Shown piece by piece: positions 10,630 through 19,593 of a stretch of 64,000 nucleotides of DNA. This DNA is from Hymenobacter psoromatis (GTDB lineage: Bacteria; Bacteroidota; Bacteroidia; Cytophagales; Hymenobacteraceae). The stretch is from the NCBI RefSeq assembly GCF_020012125.1, contig NZ_JAIFAG010000001.1, positions 2,170,001 to 2,234,000 of the forward strand. Reading direction: 5' to 3'. The notes below the pieces were generated by a model. That model had not been told where the DNA came from. It did no database searches and worked only from the letters and a program-made list of their open reading frames with translations. The translations under genes and the position numbers were made by a program. Every line of letters begins with the position of its first letter. Within the stretch, counting starts at the first letter, position 1.

Positions 10630-12978
10630 TTAAAAGCTAAAATTATACGTGGCCGAGGGCACCCGCTTAAACAACGCCGTCTGCACGGCCTGAGTGCGGC
10701 TGGCGTCGTTGGGGTCGGCCTGGAAGCGGATGCTATACGGGTTTTCGCGGCCCAGCGCGTTGTAGATGGAAAACGCCCAGCTGCTGCGGAAGCGGTGGCC
10801 TTCCTGGTGGGGCTTTTCGTAGGTTGCGCCCAGGTCGAGGCGCACGTAGTCAGGTAGGCGGTCGGCGTTGCGCAGGCCATAGTAACTCACTACCTGCCCG
10901 GCCACCTGGTACTTACCTACCGGGAAGGTAGCCGCGTTGCCAGTGCTGGCCAGAAAGGTACCCGAGAAGCTCCACTTCGGATTAAGCTGGTAGATGCCTA
11001 CCACCGACAAGTCATTCGGCCGGTCCTGCCGGGCCCGGAACCAGGCCCCGGCGTTGATTTGGGTAAACTGGCGCTCCGAGCGGCTCAGGGTATAGCCCAG
11101 CCAGCCCGTGAAGCGGCCCAGGTCCTTACGTAACAAAAACTCGACACCATAGGCCCGGCCCTTACCGTAAAGCAGGCTGGCCTCCACGTCGAAATTACCG
11201 CGCAATTCCGTGCCGTCGCGGTAGTCAATCTGGTTGTAAAGCGCTTTATAATACGTCTCTACGGTCAATGAATACGTTTTATCAGTGCCTAGCGTACGGT
11301 AGTAGCCCAGGCTCACCTGGTCGGCCGCCTCGGGCTGCACGTTGAAGGTGGTGGGCACGTAAAGGTCGGTGGGTAGCGAGGTGCTGCTGTTGCTGAGCAG
11401 GTGCAGGTTCTGCACGTTGCGGGCGTAGCTGGCCTTCAAGGTGCTGGCCTCGGTGAGTTCGTAGCTGGCCGCTAGGCGCGGCTCTAGCCGGACGTAGGTT
11501 TTCAGAAACTTGTCCTTGGTCGGGTAAGTGGTAGAGCTGAGCACGTCGCCCTGCGCGTCGTAGGTCGAGTAGGTACCCGGCCCCAGCAGGCTGAATTCCG
11601 ACAGCCGCAGCCCGGTGGTGAAGTTGAGGCGCGGCGCGGCCTGCCACTCGTGCGAAACGTAGGCCGCCGATTCGAGCGAATAGTTGGTGCGGTCGGCCGT
11701 ACCATTCACCCCCGAGCCATCGTTGGCCACCACGTAGCCGGGCGTGATGGTATGGTAGATGGCCTGCGCCCCGAACCGTAGCGTCTGGGTCGTGCTCGGC
11801 GTAAACTCAAAATCCTGCTTCAGATTCAGGTCCTGAATTTTGGAAAGAATCTGAAAATTCAGGGCGTTGGCCAGGATGTCAATCTCGTAGTCGTACTTGC
11901 TGTAAATGAGCGAGGTATTGGAAAATACCCGATTCGAGAACAGGTGGTTAAGTCGCAGCGTGGCCGTGCGGTTGCCGTAGTATTGCCCGAAGGTATTAGC
12001 CAGTCCCAGCGCGTCGCGCCCTAGGTACACGCTGAGGTAGAGCCGGTTGCGCTCATCCAGGGTATAGTTGGCCTTGGCGTTCAGGTCGTAAAAGTATAGG
12101 CTCGAATTGCGGGTCGTCTCGTTGTGGGAGAGCTTCAGAAACACGTCGGCGTAGGTGCGCCGGCCCGTCACGATAAACGAGCCCTTCCCCTTCGAGATGG
12201 GGCCTTCCAGCGCCAGGCGGCTGGCAATAAGGCCGATACCGCCGCTGCCGTGCAGCGCTTGGTTATTACCGTCCTTCATCCGCACGTCCACCACCGACGA
12301 GAGCCGGCCGCCGTACTGCGCCGGCATCCCACCCTTATACACCGTCACGTCCTTCACGGCATCGGAGTTGAAGGTGGAGAAAAAGCCCAGCAGGTGCGAG
12401 GCATTATACACCGGCGCTTCGTCGAGCAAAATCAGGTTCTGGTCCACGGCTCCGCCGCGCACCGAAAATCCGCTGCTCCCCTCCCCCGCCGTTTTAATAC
12501 CCGGAAGCAAGGTCAGCGTTTTGATAATATCCTTCTCGCCAAAGAGCACCGGCACCTTGGCTATCTGCTTCATGTCCAGCGTTTCCACGCCCGACTGCGC
12601 CTTGCTGATATTGGCCTCGGCGCTACGGCCGGTCACCACCACCTCACCCAGCTCGCTACCCCCCGGCTTGAGCCGGAAGTCGAGCCGCTGGCTGCCCGCT
12701 CCGGTCAGCGCCCGCGTCTGCGTCGCGTAGCCTACGAAGCTGGCTTCCAGCGTATAAGCCCCCGCCGGCACCGTGAGCGAGTAGAAGCCGTAGGCATTAG
12801 CCCCGGTGCCCACGCCGGGCAGCTCGCGCACCCGCACGGTGGCCCCGGTCAGGCTCTCGCCGGTGGCCGCGTCGCGCACTGTGCCACTGAGCGTGATGTG
12901 GGTTTGGGCCGCCGCCGGCCCCCAGAATAGTAATAGTAACAGCAGCCACCGGCCGGTAATACAGAATGTCTTCAGCAT
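10630..12978 (-). CDS. TonB-dependent receptor with carboxypeptidase-regulatory-like domain
   Basis: A 782-residue outer-membrane transporter. In order: signal peptide (1-24), a CarboxypepD_reg-like beta-sandwich (about 27-105; ITLSGTVRDAATGESLTGAT), the plug domain (about 115-235; GFSVRGGAVDQNLILLDEAP and VYKGGMPAQYGGRLSSVV) and a C-terminal beta-barrel ending in Phe (TYNFSF), the usual outer-membrane signature. It is the first gene of a two-gene unit with the DUF4249 lipoprotein. Together they probably import or bind an unknown large substrate using TonB-ExbBD energy. No neighbouring anti-sigma/ECF pair is seen, and the N-terminus lacks the STN signalling domain. Confidence 0.95.
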   Translation of the reverse strand: MLKTFCITGRWLLLLLLFWGPAAAQTHITLSGTVRDAATGESLTGATVRVRELPGVGTGANAYGFYSLTVPAGAYTLEASFVGYATQTRALTGAGSQRLDFRLKPGGSELGEVVVTGRSAEANISKAQSGVETLDMKQIAKVPVLFGEKDIIKTLTLLPGIKTAGEGSSGFSVRGGAVDQNLILLDEAPVYNASHLLGFFSTFNSDAVKDVTVYKGGMPAQYGGRLSSVVDVRMKDGNNQALHGSGGIGLIASRLALEGPISKGKGSFIVTGRRTYADVFLKLSHNETTRNSSLYFYDLNAKANYTLDERNRLYLSVYLGRDALGLANTFGQYYGNRTATLRLNHLFSNRVFSNTSLIYSKYDYEIDILANALNFQILSKIQDLNLKQDFEFTPSTTQTLRFGAQAIYHTITPGYVVANDGSGVNGTADRTNYSLESAAYVSHEWQAAPRLNFTTGLRLSEFSLLGPGTYSTYDAQGDVLSSTTYPTKDKFLKTYVRLEPRLAASYELTEASTLKASYARNVQNLHLLSNSSTSLPTDLYVPTTFNVQPEAADQVSLGYYRTLGTDKTYSLTVETYYKALYNQIDYRDGTELRGNFDVEASLLYGKGRAYGVEFLLRKDLGRFTGWLGYTLSRSERQFTQINAGAWFRARQDRPNDLSVVGIYQLNPKWSFSGTFLASTGNAATFPVGKYQVAGQVVSYYGLRNADRLPDYVRLDLGATYEKPHQEGHRFRSSWAFSIYNALGRENPYSIRFQADPNDASRTQAVQTALFKRVPSATYNFSF

Positions 12979-13182
12979 ATAAAAGGCCCGAAAACGGGCC
13001 TGGCATAAATTGGGAAGGCTAAGGTACGGCGGGGTTGGGGTAGGCGAGAGCTACTAAAATAGTTTAGAAGATTCAGGAAGTTTAAGTGCCGATAATTGTG
13101 CAGACTCTCCCGCTTTTCGCAATCCCACTCGAAGCGACGAAATAAAAGGTTTGGCGAAAGAGTAGCTGTAATTTTACCCCCC

Positions 13183-14187
13183 ATGAAATACCTGCTCTAC
13201 CTACTGCTCAGTATCGGCGGCCTGCCGGCGCTGGCGCAGCAGCCACGCTTTGCCCCGCGCGCTATTACCCTGCCCAAAGAGCTGGAATTCTACGACAATC
13301 AGTTTTCCGGGTTGGCTATCAGCGGCGAGCGGCTCCTGCTGATGTCGGAGAGCCGGCTCCAGGACCGCGCCGAAGCCAAGCTCTACGCCGTGCGGCTGAC
13401 CGACCTCGACCGCCAACTCACCGACTCGGCCTACGTGCTGCCCTACCAGAAGCTGCCCATTCAGCACTTGGCCGCCCTGCGCGCGCGCATGGACAGCTAC
13501 GAGGGCCTGGAAGCCGTGCTGATTGATAAGGATACCGTGTATTTCTCGGTCGAAACCGCTACGCCCGCCGCCAACTGCTATCTGCTGCGGGGCCGCCTGC
13601 AAGCGGCCGCCGTGGTGCTCGACACTACCTTTCTCCTACCCCTCCCCAAACCGCTGGCCCCAGACGGCAGCCATATCTACAACGCGGGCTTTGAGGCCCT
13701 GGCCAAGTCGGGCGAGGATATTGTGGCCTTTTTTGAGTATAATTCTTTTGCGGGCCGCAATTCTGCTTATCAGCTTGACACCAAGCATTTAAGCAATACC
13801 AGCCAATTGAAGCATTTAGCCTTCAGCCAGGTGCCGTTTCGCCTTACTGACCTTACTACCACTGGTTTTGAGCGCTTTACGGGCATCAATTATTTCTTCA
13901 AGGGTGAAGGCGGCGATGCTGTGTATCGCACCCCGGCCACCGACACGGCCAGCGCCCGACTTATCCGGCGCAACGGGCAGTTCGTCAATTACTGCCGGCT
14001 GGTGACCGTTGAGCGAAAGGGCGCGGCCTTCACCTGGCAGCCGCTGTGGGAATTTCCCGAGCGGTACCGCGGCTACAATTGGGAAGGCATCGCGGCTTAT
14101 CGTGGCGGGTATTTTATTATCAATGATAAATACTCGCCGGCCCGGCCGTACCGCACTACGCTCTTATATCTACAAGCTGTTAATTAG
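13183..14187 (+). CDS. secreted protein, possibly beta-propeller (phytase-like/SdiA-regulated type)
   Basis: A 334-residue exported protein. The signal peptide (MKYLLYLLLSIGGLPALAQ) begins at ATG 13183, which is why I reject the 29-codon upstream extension. Repeated strand patterns such as FSGLAISGERLLLMSES, YEGLEAVLIDKDTVYFSVE and YNWEGIAAYRGGYFIINDKY suggest a beta-propeller like the esterase-like phytase or SdiA-regulated groups, but I see no signature that fixes the family. It is divergent from the TonB receptor across about 200 bp. Function unknown; secreted location likely. Confidence 0.75.
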   Translation: MKYLLYLLLSIGGLPALAQQPRFAPRAITLPKELEFYDNQFSGLAISGERLLLMSESRLQDRAEAKLYAVRLTDLDRQLTDSAYVLPYQKLPIQHLAALRARMDSYEGLEAVLIDKDTVYFSVETATPAANCYLLRGRLQAAAVVLDTTFLLPLPKPLAPDGSHIYNAGFEALAKSGEDIVAFFEYNSFAGRNSAYQLDTKHLSNTSQLKHLAFSQVPFRLTDLTTTGFERFTGINYFFKGEGGDAVYRTPATDTASARLIRRNGQFVNYCRLVTVERKGAAFTWQPLWEFPERYRGYNWEGIAAYRGGYFIINDKYSPARPYRTTLLYLQAVN

Positions 14188-14196
14188 CCCTCGTTT

Positions 14197-14322
14197 GTCC
14201 TTGCGAGCATGTTGCGCATCAAGCAAGGACGCGGCAATCTTTCCTAATCGTTGGATTACTACTCCTTTAGTGAAAGAAGGATTGCCGCGTCCTTGCTTGA
14301 TGCGCAATATGCTCGCAAGGAC
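14197..14322. repeat. long REP-like inverted repeat, TTGCGAGCA family
   Basis: Arms of about 43 nt (14197-14239 and about 14280-14322) match apart from one G:T-tolerant position. They enclose a 40-nt centre that itself pairs partly (TTTCCT, then AGAAGGA). Short relatives with the CATTGCGAGC or CATTACGAGC core lie at 16478-16505 and in the loop of 28730-28785. It follows the secreted propeller-like gene and may end its transcript. Confidence 0.75.
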
Positions 14323-14355
14323 CATTGGGCCTTGACTCCAATAATTTTCCTTACC

Positions 14356-14979
14356 GTGTCCGATTCTACCGCCCTACCCCCCCTTACCGAGTTTGCCAGC
14401 TTCTACCTATACGGCCTGACGGATAACCCCTACCGCCAATCAACTGATTTAGCGAAGTTTAGCGAGCTGTATAACCTGGTTATTGGCGACCACGGCGGAC
14501 TAAGCCTCAGTAGCTCGTTTCATCCCTACCAGCTCGTGAACTCGACGGGCGTAACGGCCTGGTACGCGGCCTACGCCCAGCTCTACGCCCAGCCCAACCG
14601 CGCCGAGCTGTTCGGGGCGCTGGCCGATGAGCGGGCGCGCTTCGTGGTGGCCCCGCCGGCCTCGTTCAGCGAGTTTCACGTGTGGCCCGACGAGCGGCTG
14701 ACCAGCGCCGAAAACCCGGTTTTCAGCCATTACATCCCGTTTATACTGCCCTTTCTGGTGCGCAAAGGCCCGGCCGCGCTGCGCTGGGATACCGAGTTTG
14801 CGGCCGCCCAGGGCGACCCGGAACGCGTGCAGCCCTACCTCGAAGCCGTGACCGAGGCCATCCGGTTTGTGCAGCCCGCGCCGGCCTTCGTGCTGGGTTT
14901 CGGCGAGTTCAGCGACCAGCAGCCCAACTGCTTGATTGACGAGTTTATGAGCTGCCGGGAGCTGCTGCTGACGCGCTAG
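14356..14979 (+). CDS. hypothetical protein (GTG start)
   Basis: A 207-residue protein I do not recognise. GTG 14356 (reading MSDSTALPPLTEFASFYLYG) is the most credible start: the ATG upstream in frame at 14251 lies inside the long inverted repeat and would translate it. The sequence is soluble, rich in aromatic residues (SELYNLVIGDHGG, FHVWPDERL, FGEFSDQQPNCLIDEF), with no signal peptide or known motif. Its last 35 nt overlap the 3' end of the convergent GH1 gene. Conserved-looking composition and codon use like its neighbours suggest a true gene. Confidence 0.7.
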   Translation: MSDSTALPPLTEFASFYLYGLTDNPYRQSTDLAKFSELYNLVIGDHGGLSLSSSFHPYQLVNSTGVTAWYAAYAQLYAQPNRAELFGALADERARFVVAPPASFSEFHVWPDERLTSAENPVFSHYIPFILPFLVRKGPAALRWDTEFAAAQGDPERVQPYLEAVTEAIRFVQPAPAFVLGFGEFSDQQPNCLIDEFMSCRELLLTR

Positions 14980-16429
14980 CGGCGGCTGAAGGTGCCACCT
15001 CAACCGGCGCGCCGGCCAAAAATTCGCCGTACCAGCGCCCCGAGTCTTTTATAATGCGCTCCTGGGTTTCATAATCGACGTGCACCAGGCCGAAGCGCGG
15101 GCGGTAGCCCTCGGCCCACTCAAAATTATCGGTGAAGCTCCACGGAAAGTAGCCGTTGACCCGGATGCCTTCGCGCCGCGCCCGCAGCACCTGCCCGATG
15201 GCCGCCTGCAAATACGCCCGGCGCGCCACGTCGGGCACGCGGCCCGCGCGGGGCTCATCCACGAAGGCAGCGCCCGACTCCGTGACGACCAGCTCAGGCG
15301 CGCCGGGGTAGGCGGCGTATTGCTTCAGCATCTCGTACACCGATTCGGGGTAAATCTCCCAGCCCATTTCCGAGGCGGGCACGCCGCGCTTTTTGGCCGG
15401 CACCAGGGCCGCACCCAGCAGCGGCAGCCAGGGCGCGCGGCGCACTACCTCGCGGGTGTAGTTCTGCACGCCCCAGAAGTCGAAGCCGAACTGCATGCGC
15501 TGGTCGTCGCCGGCCTGGTGGTAGCGGCGCAGCAGCCAGCCCAGGGCCGGCAGCTCGGCCGTGGGGTAGCCCAGGCCGAGGGCCGGCTCGGCGAAAAAGC
15601 GGTTGAGCAGGGCATCGACGCGGCGGGCGGCGGCCTCGCTGCCCGCGTGGCCGGGCCGGGCAGGCACCACGTAGGAGCACGAGAACGTGGTGCCGATGCG
15701 GGCCGTGGCCGGCAGCACCGCCCGCAGCGCCCTACCCCCCTCGGCCTGGGCCAGGGTGGCGTGGTGGGCCGCCGCCAGAAACGCCGGCAGGCTGCGCCGG
15801 CCGGGCGCGTGCACGCCCAGCAGGTGGCCCGCGCCCACGAACACCATCGGCTCGTTCAGCACCAGCCAGTGCCCTACCCGGTCGCCGAGGCGGCGGGCCA
15901 GCACCTGCGCGTAGTCGGCCAGCCAGTCCACGGCGGCGCGGTTGGTCCAGCCGCCGCGCTGCTGCAAAGCCAGCGGCAAATCCCAATGGTACACGGTGAG
16001 CCAGGGACGCAGGTCGCGCTCCAGGCAGGCATCCACGAGGCGGTCGTAGAAGTCAAGGCCGCGCCGGTTGATGCTACCCGTGCCCTCGGGCAGCACCCGC
16101 GCCCAGGCCGCCGAAAAACGAAAATCGGTCAGCCCCAGGCCCTGGGCCAAATCCAAATCAGCTTCGTAGCGGGTGAAAAAATCGGTGCCGACCCGCGCGT
16201 GCTCGCCCCGTGCAATGGCTCCTTCCCGGCGCGTAAACTCATCCCAGATACTCGGGCCTTTGCCCTGCTGCTGCCAAGCCCCTTCCACCTGGTAGGCCGC
16301 GCAGGCCGCACCCCAGTGAAAAGCGGAGCCAAAATCCCGGCGCGAATACGTGGGCGGTGTGGTAGCTGGGAAGAAAGCCGGGGGTAGGGCCAGCGGGCGC
16401 TGGATAGTTAGGATAGAATTGTCGGACAT
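14945..16429 (-). CDS. GH1 family beta-glucosidase
   Basis: A 494-residue retaining beta-glycosidase of glycoside hydrolase family 1. The acid/base Glu193 is in NEP (192-194) and the nucleophile Glu384 in VVTESGAAF, about 190 residues apart as in the family. The N-terminal FHWGAACAAYQVEGA motif (37-51) and the late GYFPWSFTDNFEWAEGY region (sugar binding) are present. There is no signal peptide, so the enzyme is likely cytoplasmic, acting on imported short beta-glucosides. The C-terminus carries a short Ala/Ser-rich tail. It lies downstream of a glycosyltransferase operon on the same strand but a REP-like element separates them. Exact sugar preference is unknown. Confidence 0.95.
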   Translation of the reverse strand: MSDNSILTIQRPLALPPAFFPATTPPTYSRRDFGSAFHWGAACAAYQVEGAWQQQGKGPSIWDEFTRREGAIARGEHARVGTDFFTRYEADLDLAQGLGLTDFRFSAAWARVLPEGTGSINRRGLDFYDRLVDACLERDLRPWLTVYHWDLPLALQQRGGWTNRAAVDWLADYAQVLARRLGDRVGHWLVLNEPMVFVGAGHLLGVHAPGRRSLPAFLAAAHHATLAQAEGGRALRAVLPATARIGTTFSCSYVVPARPGHAGSEAAARRVDALLNRFFAEPALGLGYPTAELPALGWLLRRYHQAGDDQRMQFGFDFWGVQNYTREVVRRAPWLPLLGAALVPAKKRGVPASEMGWEIYPESVYEMLKQYAAYPGAPELVVTESGAAFVDEPRAGRVPDVARRAYLQAAIGQVLRARREGIRVNGYFPWSFTDNFEWAEGYRPRFGLVHVDYETQERIIKDSGRWYGEFLAGAPVEVAPSAAASASAAAPGSS

Positions 16430-16477
16430 TATAGTAGATAGGCTTAAGCAACCTCATTTGGACTTGAGCAATCGTCT

Positions 16478-16505
16478 GTCATTGCGAGCGCAGTGCGGCA
16501 ATGAC
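16478..16505. repeat. short REP-like hairpin, CATTGCGAGC family
   Basis: GTCATTGC (16478-16485) pairs with GCAATGAC (16498-16505) around GAGCGCAGTGCG. It lies in the 110-bp gap between the glycosyltransferase and the GH1 gene, both minus strand. The core word recurs in the larger repeat at 14197-14322. Confidence 0.6.
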
Positions 16506-16539
16506 AAAGGTTTTCGGCGTAAGTCCTGTTTATAAATGT

Positions 16540-17580
16540 TTATAATTGACTTTTCATAACAACATCGGCCGTTTTTACTCCCAATTGCTCGGCCAGCAGC
16601 TGGTCGAGCACCGCGCCGGTGCGGTCGGGATAGTCTACGGGCACGGGGCGGCCGCGGTGCAGCCAATCGTCGAGGCGGTCGAGGTGCTTGTCCTTGAGGC
16701 CGCGCACCACGGGCACGCCCATCTTGGCCAAGGCGGCGGCGTTGCACTGCTGCTCGTACTGCTGCTTCATGGGCACCACCAGCAAGCGCTTGCCCAGGTA
16801 CAGCGCCTCGGCGGGCGTTTCGAAGCCCGCGCCGCAAAGCACGCCGTGGGCGCGGGCCAGACTTTGCAAAAAGTCGCCGCTCACTGGCCACACCAGCACG
16901 TTGCCGTAGGTGGCGGGCTGCGCGCTGTGTTTGGAAAACACCTCCCAGCGCACCGTGCGGCTGAGGTAGCGCAGGCGCTCGACCAGCGTTTGCTCGGCGA
17001 AGGCGGGCAGGTACACCGTGTAGTGGCCCTCGTCGGTGGGCGTCAGCTCGCGCACTTGCTGCCGGATAACGGGCGTGCTGATACCGGGCGCATACGCTTG
17101 AAAATGAAAGCCATACTGCGCCGTGTGGGGTGCGTAGTGGCGCAGCACGGCGCGGCCGGTAGGGTCTTCGTCATCGGGCCGGGGCGCGGCGGGGTGCAGC
17201 ACGGCGCTCTGGTGGCTCAGGGCCACGCAGGGGCGGTGGCGCAGCCGGCAGGCCCAGGCCGACACCGGCTCAAAGTCGTTGATAACTAAGTCGTAGCTTT
17301 CCACCGGCAGGTGGCGAATGTCGTGCAGAAAGTCAGCTGAGTTGAACTGCCGGAAGGTCTTGACGAAGTTGATGCCGCCCTTCTTGCCAAACAAAAAGCC
17401 CATGCCTCCTACCCGGTACTTCACCGCGAAGGGCAGCGGCAGGTCGGCCGGCGGGCCACTCACCAGGATATCCAGCTGCCCGCCCAAGGCCGCCACGCGC
17501 TGCTGCAACTGCGGCACCACATCGAGCGCCCGCATCAGGTGGCCATTGCCGGTACCCTGAATGGCGTAAAGAATGTTCAT
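16540..17580 (-). CDS. glycosyltransferase, GT-B fold (MurG/GT28-like)
   Basis: A 346-residue predicted UDP-sugar-dependent glycosyltransferase. The N-terminal acceptor domain opens with ILYAIQGTGNGHLMRA (a glycine-rich loop like that of MurG and GT28 enzymes), and the C-terminal donor domain has GVLCGAGFETPAEALYLGKR followed by VVPMKQQYEQQCNAAAL, the classic GT-B nucleotide-sugar site. There is no membrane segment. It follows an LpxH-like phosphoesterase by 62 nt on the same strand, which suggests a role in a lipid- or envelope-glycan pathway. Acceptor and sugar are not known. Confidence 0.88.
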   Translation of the reverse strand: MNILYAIQGTGNGHLMRALDVVPQLQQRVAALGGQLDILVSGPPADLPLPFAVKYRVGGMGFLFGKKGGINFVKTFRQFNSADFLHDIRHLPVESYDLVINDFEPVSAWACRLRHRPCVALSHQSAVLHPAAPRPDDEDPTGRAVLRHYAPHTAQYGFHFQAYAPGISTPVIRQQVRELTPTDEGHYTVYLPAFAEQTLVERLRYLSRTVRWEVFSKHSAQPATYGNVLVWPVSGDFLQSLARAHGVLCGAGFETPAEALYLGKRLLVVPMKQQYEQQCNAAALAKMGVPVVRGLKDKHLDRLDDWLHRGRPVPVDYPDRTGAVLDQLLAEQLGVKTADVVMKSQL

Positions 17581-17642
17581 TTTTTGATTGTTTACAAGTA
17601 TCCTGTGATGGCGAGCCTGCGCAGCAATGACGTTATTTTACG

Positions 17643-18536
17643 CTATTTCAACTTAAATTCGGCCAGCAGCCCTTCGAGCAACGCAGCGGGGCCGGCATCG
17701 GCGGCCAGCTCCTCGGCATCAGGTACGTCGGGGGTTTCGCCGGGCTGGGGCTGCGTGCGGGGGTCATCGGCGTAGCGGTAGAGAGTCCAGCCGGTGGCGG
17801 CGGTGTATTCGAGGGCGCTGAGGTTTTCGACCCAATCACCCGAATTCAAGTACGTTACCTCGCCCTGGGGCGTGGTCAGGGTTTTGATTTCGGGCTGGTG
17901 AATGTGACCGCAGGCCACGTAGCGATAGTCATTGTCGGCGGCAATGTTAGCGGCCGTCTGCTCGAAGTCACTGACCAGGCTCACAGCGCTTTTCACTCGG
18001 TTTTTTACGGCTTTAGAAAGCGCCACCTTGGGCCGACCTACTTTCTGCAACAGAAAGTCAACCAGCCGATTAATCAAAATTAGCAGGTCGTAGCCCTGGC
18101 CGCCGAGCTTGGCCAGCCAGCGCGAGTGCCGCATAGTCACGTCAAATACGTCGCCGTGGAAGAGCCAGGTGCGACCGTGGGGCAGGTCGAGCACCAGCTT
18201 ATTGGCAAGCCGAAAATGCCCCAGCTTCAGCCCCGCGAACTTGCGTAGCAGCTCATCGTGGTTGCCGGTAAGGTAATAAATGGCAGTGCCCTTGGCCGCC
18301 AACCCGGCCAAGTAGCGCACCACCCGCATGTGCGAGGCCGGCCAGTAGTTCTTGGAGAACTGCCAAATATCCACAATATCGCCGTTGAGCACCAATACTT
18401 TAGGCTTAATGCTCTTGAGGTAGCGCAGCAGCTCAGGCGCGTGGCAGCCATAGGTGCCCAGATGCACATCGCTGACCACAGCCACGGCTAAAGGGCGCTT
18501 CTTGCGCGGGCGGGCGGGGGGTAGGGCGGCCGGCAT
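17643..18536 (-). CDS. metallophosphoesterase, LpxH/UDP-2,3-diacylglucosamine hydrolase-like (COG2908)
   Basis: A 297-residue calcineurin-like phosphoesterase. Metal-binding motifs occur in order: SDVHLG at 22-27 (Asp23, His25), GDIVD at 52-56, GNHDE at 91-95, HGDVFD, and GHIHQPE near the C-terminus. This set resembles COG2908 hydrolases such as LpxH/LpxG-like enzymes that cleave UDP-lipid intermediates of lipid A synthesis. The ATG at 18536 shares its A with the TGA stop of the small membrane-protein gene upstream, which both fixes the start and implies coupling. The C-terminal 40 residues are acidic and Pro/Ala-rich. A lipid A role is inferred; it may act on another nucleotide-lipid. Confidence 0.85.
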   Translation of the reverse strand: MPAALPPARPRKKRPLAVAVVSDVHLGTYGCHAPELLRYLKSIKPKVLVLNGDIVDIWQFSKNYWPASHMRVVRYLAGLAAKGTAIYYLTGNHDELLRKFAGLKLGHFRLANKLVLDLPHGRTWLFHGDVFDVTMRHSRWLAKLGGQGYDLLILINRLVDFLLQKVGRPKVALSKAVKNRVKSAVSLVSDFEQTAANIAADNDYRYVACGHIHQPEIKTLTTPQGEVTYLNSGDWVENLSALEYTAATGWTLYRYADDPRTQPQPGETPDVPDAEELAADAGPAALLEGLLAEFKLK

Positions 18537-18808
18537 CAGGCGGCCGAGGGGTAGGGCAGGTGCGAGCGGCCGTGGCGCGGGCTGGCCTTGGGGCGACGGG
18601 GCTTGGTGGGCGGCCCGGCCGCCGGCCAGCCGGCCACTGCGCCGCCGAGTGCCGAGCGCAGGGTGCGCCGTAGCGGCCAGCTCAGCACCAGCCACCAGCC
18701 CAGGGCCAGCAGCCAGGCCAGCCCCGCGCCGGAGAGCTGCCAGTCCAATAGCGAGCGCTTCGATTCCACGTATTTTAGCATGGCCCAAAGCTCGCCGAGC
18801 AGCATCAC
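18536..18808 (-). CDS. small single-pass membrane protein coupled to the LpxH-like gene
   Basis: A 90-residue protein with one clear hydrophobic helix (LAWLLALGWWLVLSWPL, about 30-46) and a basic, Pro-rich tail. Its TGA stop overlaps the ATG of the phosphoesterase by one base, the arrangement of translationally coupled genes, which is the best evidence that it is real. The frame is distinct from the long upstream extension of the phosphoesterase frame. It may anchor or regulate the downstream enzyme at the membrane, but this is only inferred. Alternative starts are Met2 and Met10. Confidence 0.6.
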   Translation of the reverse strand: MMLLGELWAMLKYVESKRSLLDWQLSGAGLAWLLALGWWLVLSWPLRRTLRSALGGAVAGWPAAGPPTKPRRPKASPRHGRSHLPYPSAA

Positions 18809-18956
18809 GCAGGCGTTACGGCCACGTTACTTTTTTGTCAATTTCTACGGTATTAGCCCAATTTACGGGGGCAAGCTGGACCTTTGCGAAAGCTGACCGT
18901 TCTTTGTACCGTCCTGATTCAGCCATCTTCATTAGCTGATTTATTTTCTCATTAAA

Positions 18957-19532
18957 ATGCAATTCTATACTGTTCTACGCGCCAGCTTCGTGTTGGCTTT
19001 GCTGGGCGGGGCCACGGCGGCCCACGCCCAAAGCCCCAACGGCCCGGCCCGCAAGCGCTACATGTTTGCCCAAAAAAACCCAGAGTGCCCGGTGGTGGCT
19101 AATATTACCAAGAACACGGATGAGGATGCCGACATCACGGGCACTTACACCCACGTCTGCTACCGCTCGCCAGCCGAGATGCTATTTGAAATCAGCGAGT
19201 TGCGCAAAATCCACAATTGGGCCGACTCCACTTACCAGCGCCGGCTGGCCGCCCTACCCCCCGGCGGCGCGCTGGTGCTCAACATCCGCCGCCAGGGTCC
19301 CAAAAACGCCGACCCGTCGCTGCTCACCCTCTCGGCCCGTACCAAGGATGGCAAGGAAGTATTCACGGCCACGCCCCGGCCCGGCACCGGCCGCTTCTAC
19401 GGCCGCGATTTATATCAGAATCAGCAGCTTATCCCCTTTATTAAGCTTGACCCGGCCGCAGGGCCGCTCACACTCGTGATTACAGATACGCGCCTGCGCC
19501 AGCAGTTTGAATACCAGCTTACGCCGCAGTAA
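18957..19532 (+). CDS. hypothetical secreted protein
   Basis: A 191-residue exported protein with a good signal peptide (about 1-24, ending AHAQ). The mature part includes CPVVANITKNTDEDADITG and HVCYRSPAEMLFEI, with only two cysteines, which could form a disulfide in the periplasm. I cannot assign a family. It starts about 150 bp from the divergent small membrane protein and is closed by a strong terminator at 19544-19586 before the convergent Nudix gene. Probably real; function unknown. Confidence 0.8.
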   Translation: MQFYTVLRASFVLALLGGATAAHAQSPNGPARKRYMFAQKNPECPVVANITKNTDEDADITGTYTHVCYRSPAEMLFEISELRKIHNWADSTYQRRLAALPPGGALVLNIRRQGPKNADPSLLTLSARTKDGKEVFTATPRPGTGRFYGRDLYQNQQLIPFIKLDPAAGPLTLVITDTRLRQQFEYQLTPQ

Positions 19533-19543
19533 GGCGAACTTTT

Positions 19544-19586
19544 AAGGACGGTCATGCTTCCTTCGTCAGCATGACCGTCCTTTTTT
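19544..19586. terminator. bidirectional rho-independent terminator
   Basis: AAGGACGGTCATGCT pairs with AGCATGACCGTCCTT (15-bp stem) and is followed by a T-tract. It lies between the convergent secreted-protein and Nudix genes. Confidence 0.85.
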
Positions 19587-19593
19587 ATTTTAG

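Noticed and set aside
14251..14355. ATG 14251 as the start of the unknown gene at 14356
   Set aside because: The added codons lie in the right arm of the inverted repeat at 14197-14322 and would translate repeat DNA.
15080..16387. 435-codon plus-strand open frame opposite the GH1 gene
   Set aside because: It is antisense to a gene with intact catalytic motifs; the composition (Gly/Ala/Arg/His-rich) is the usual shadow of high-GC coding DNA.
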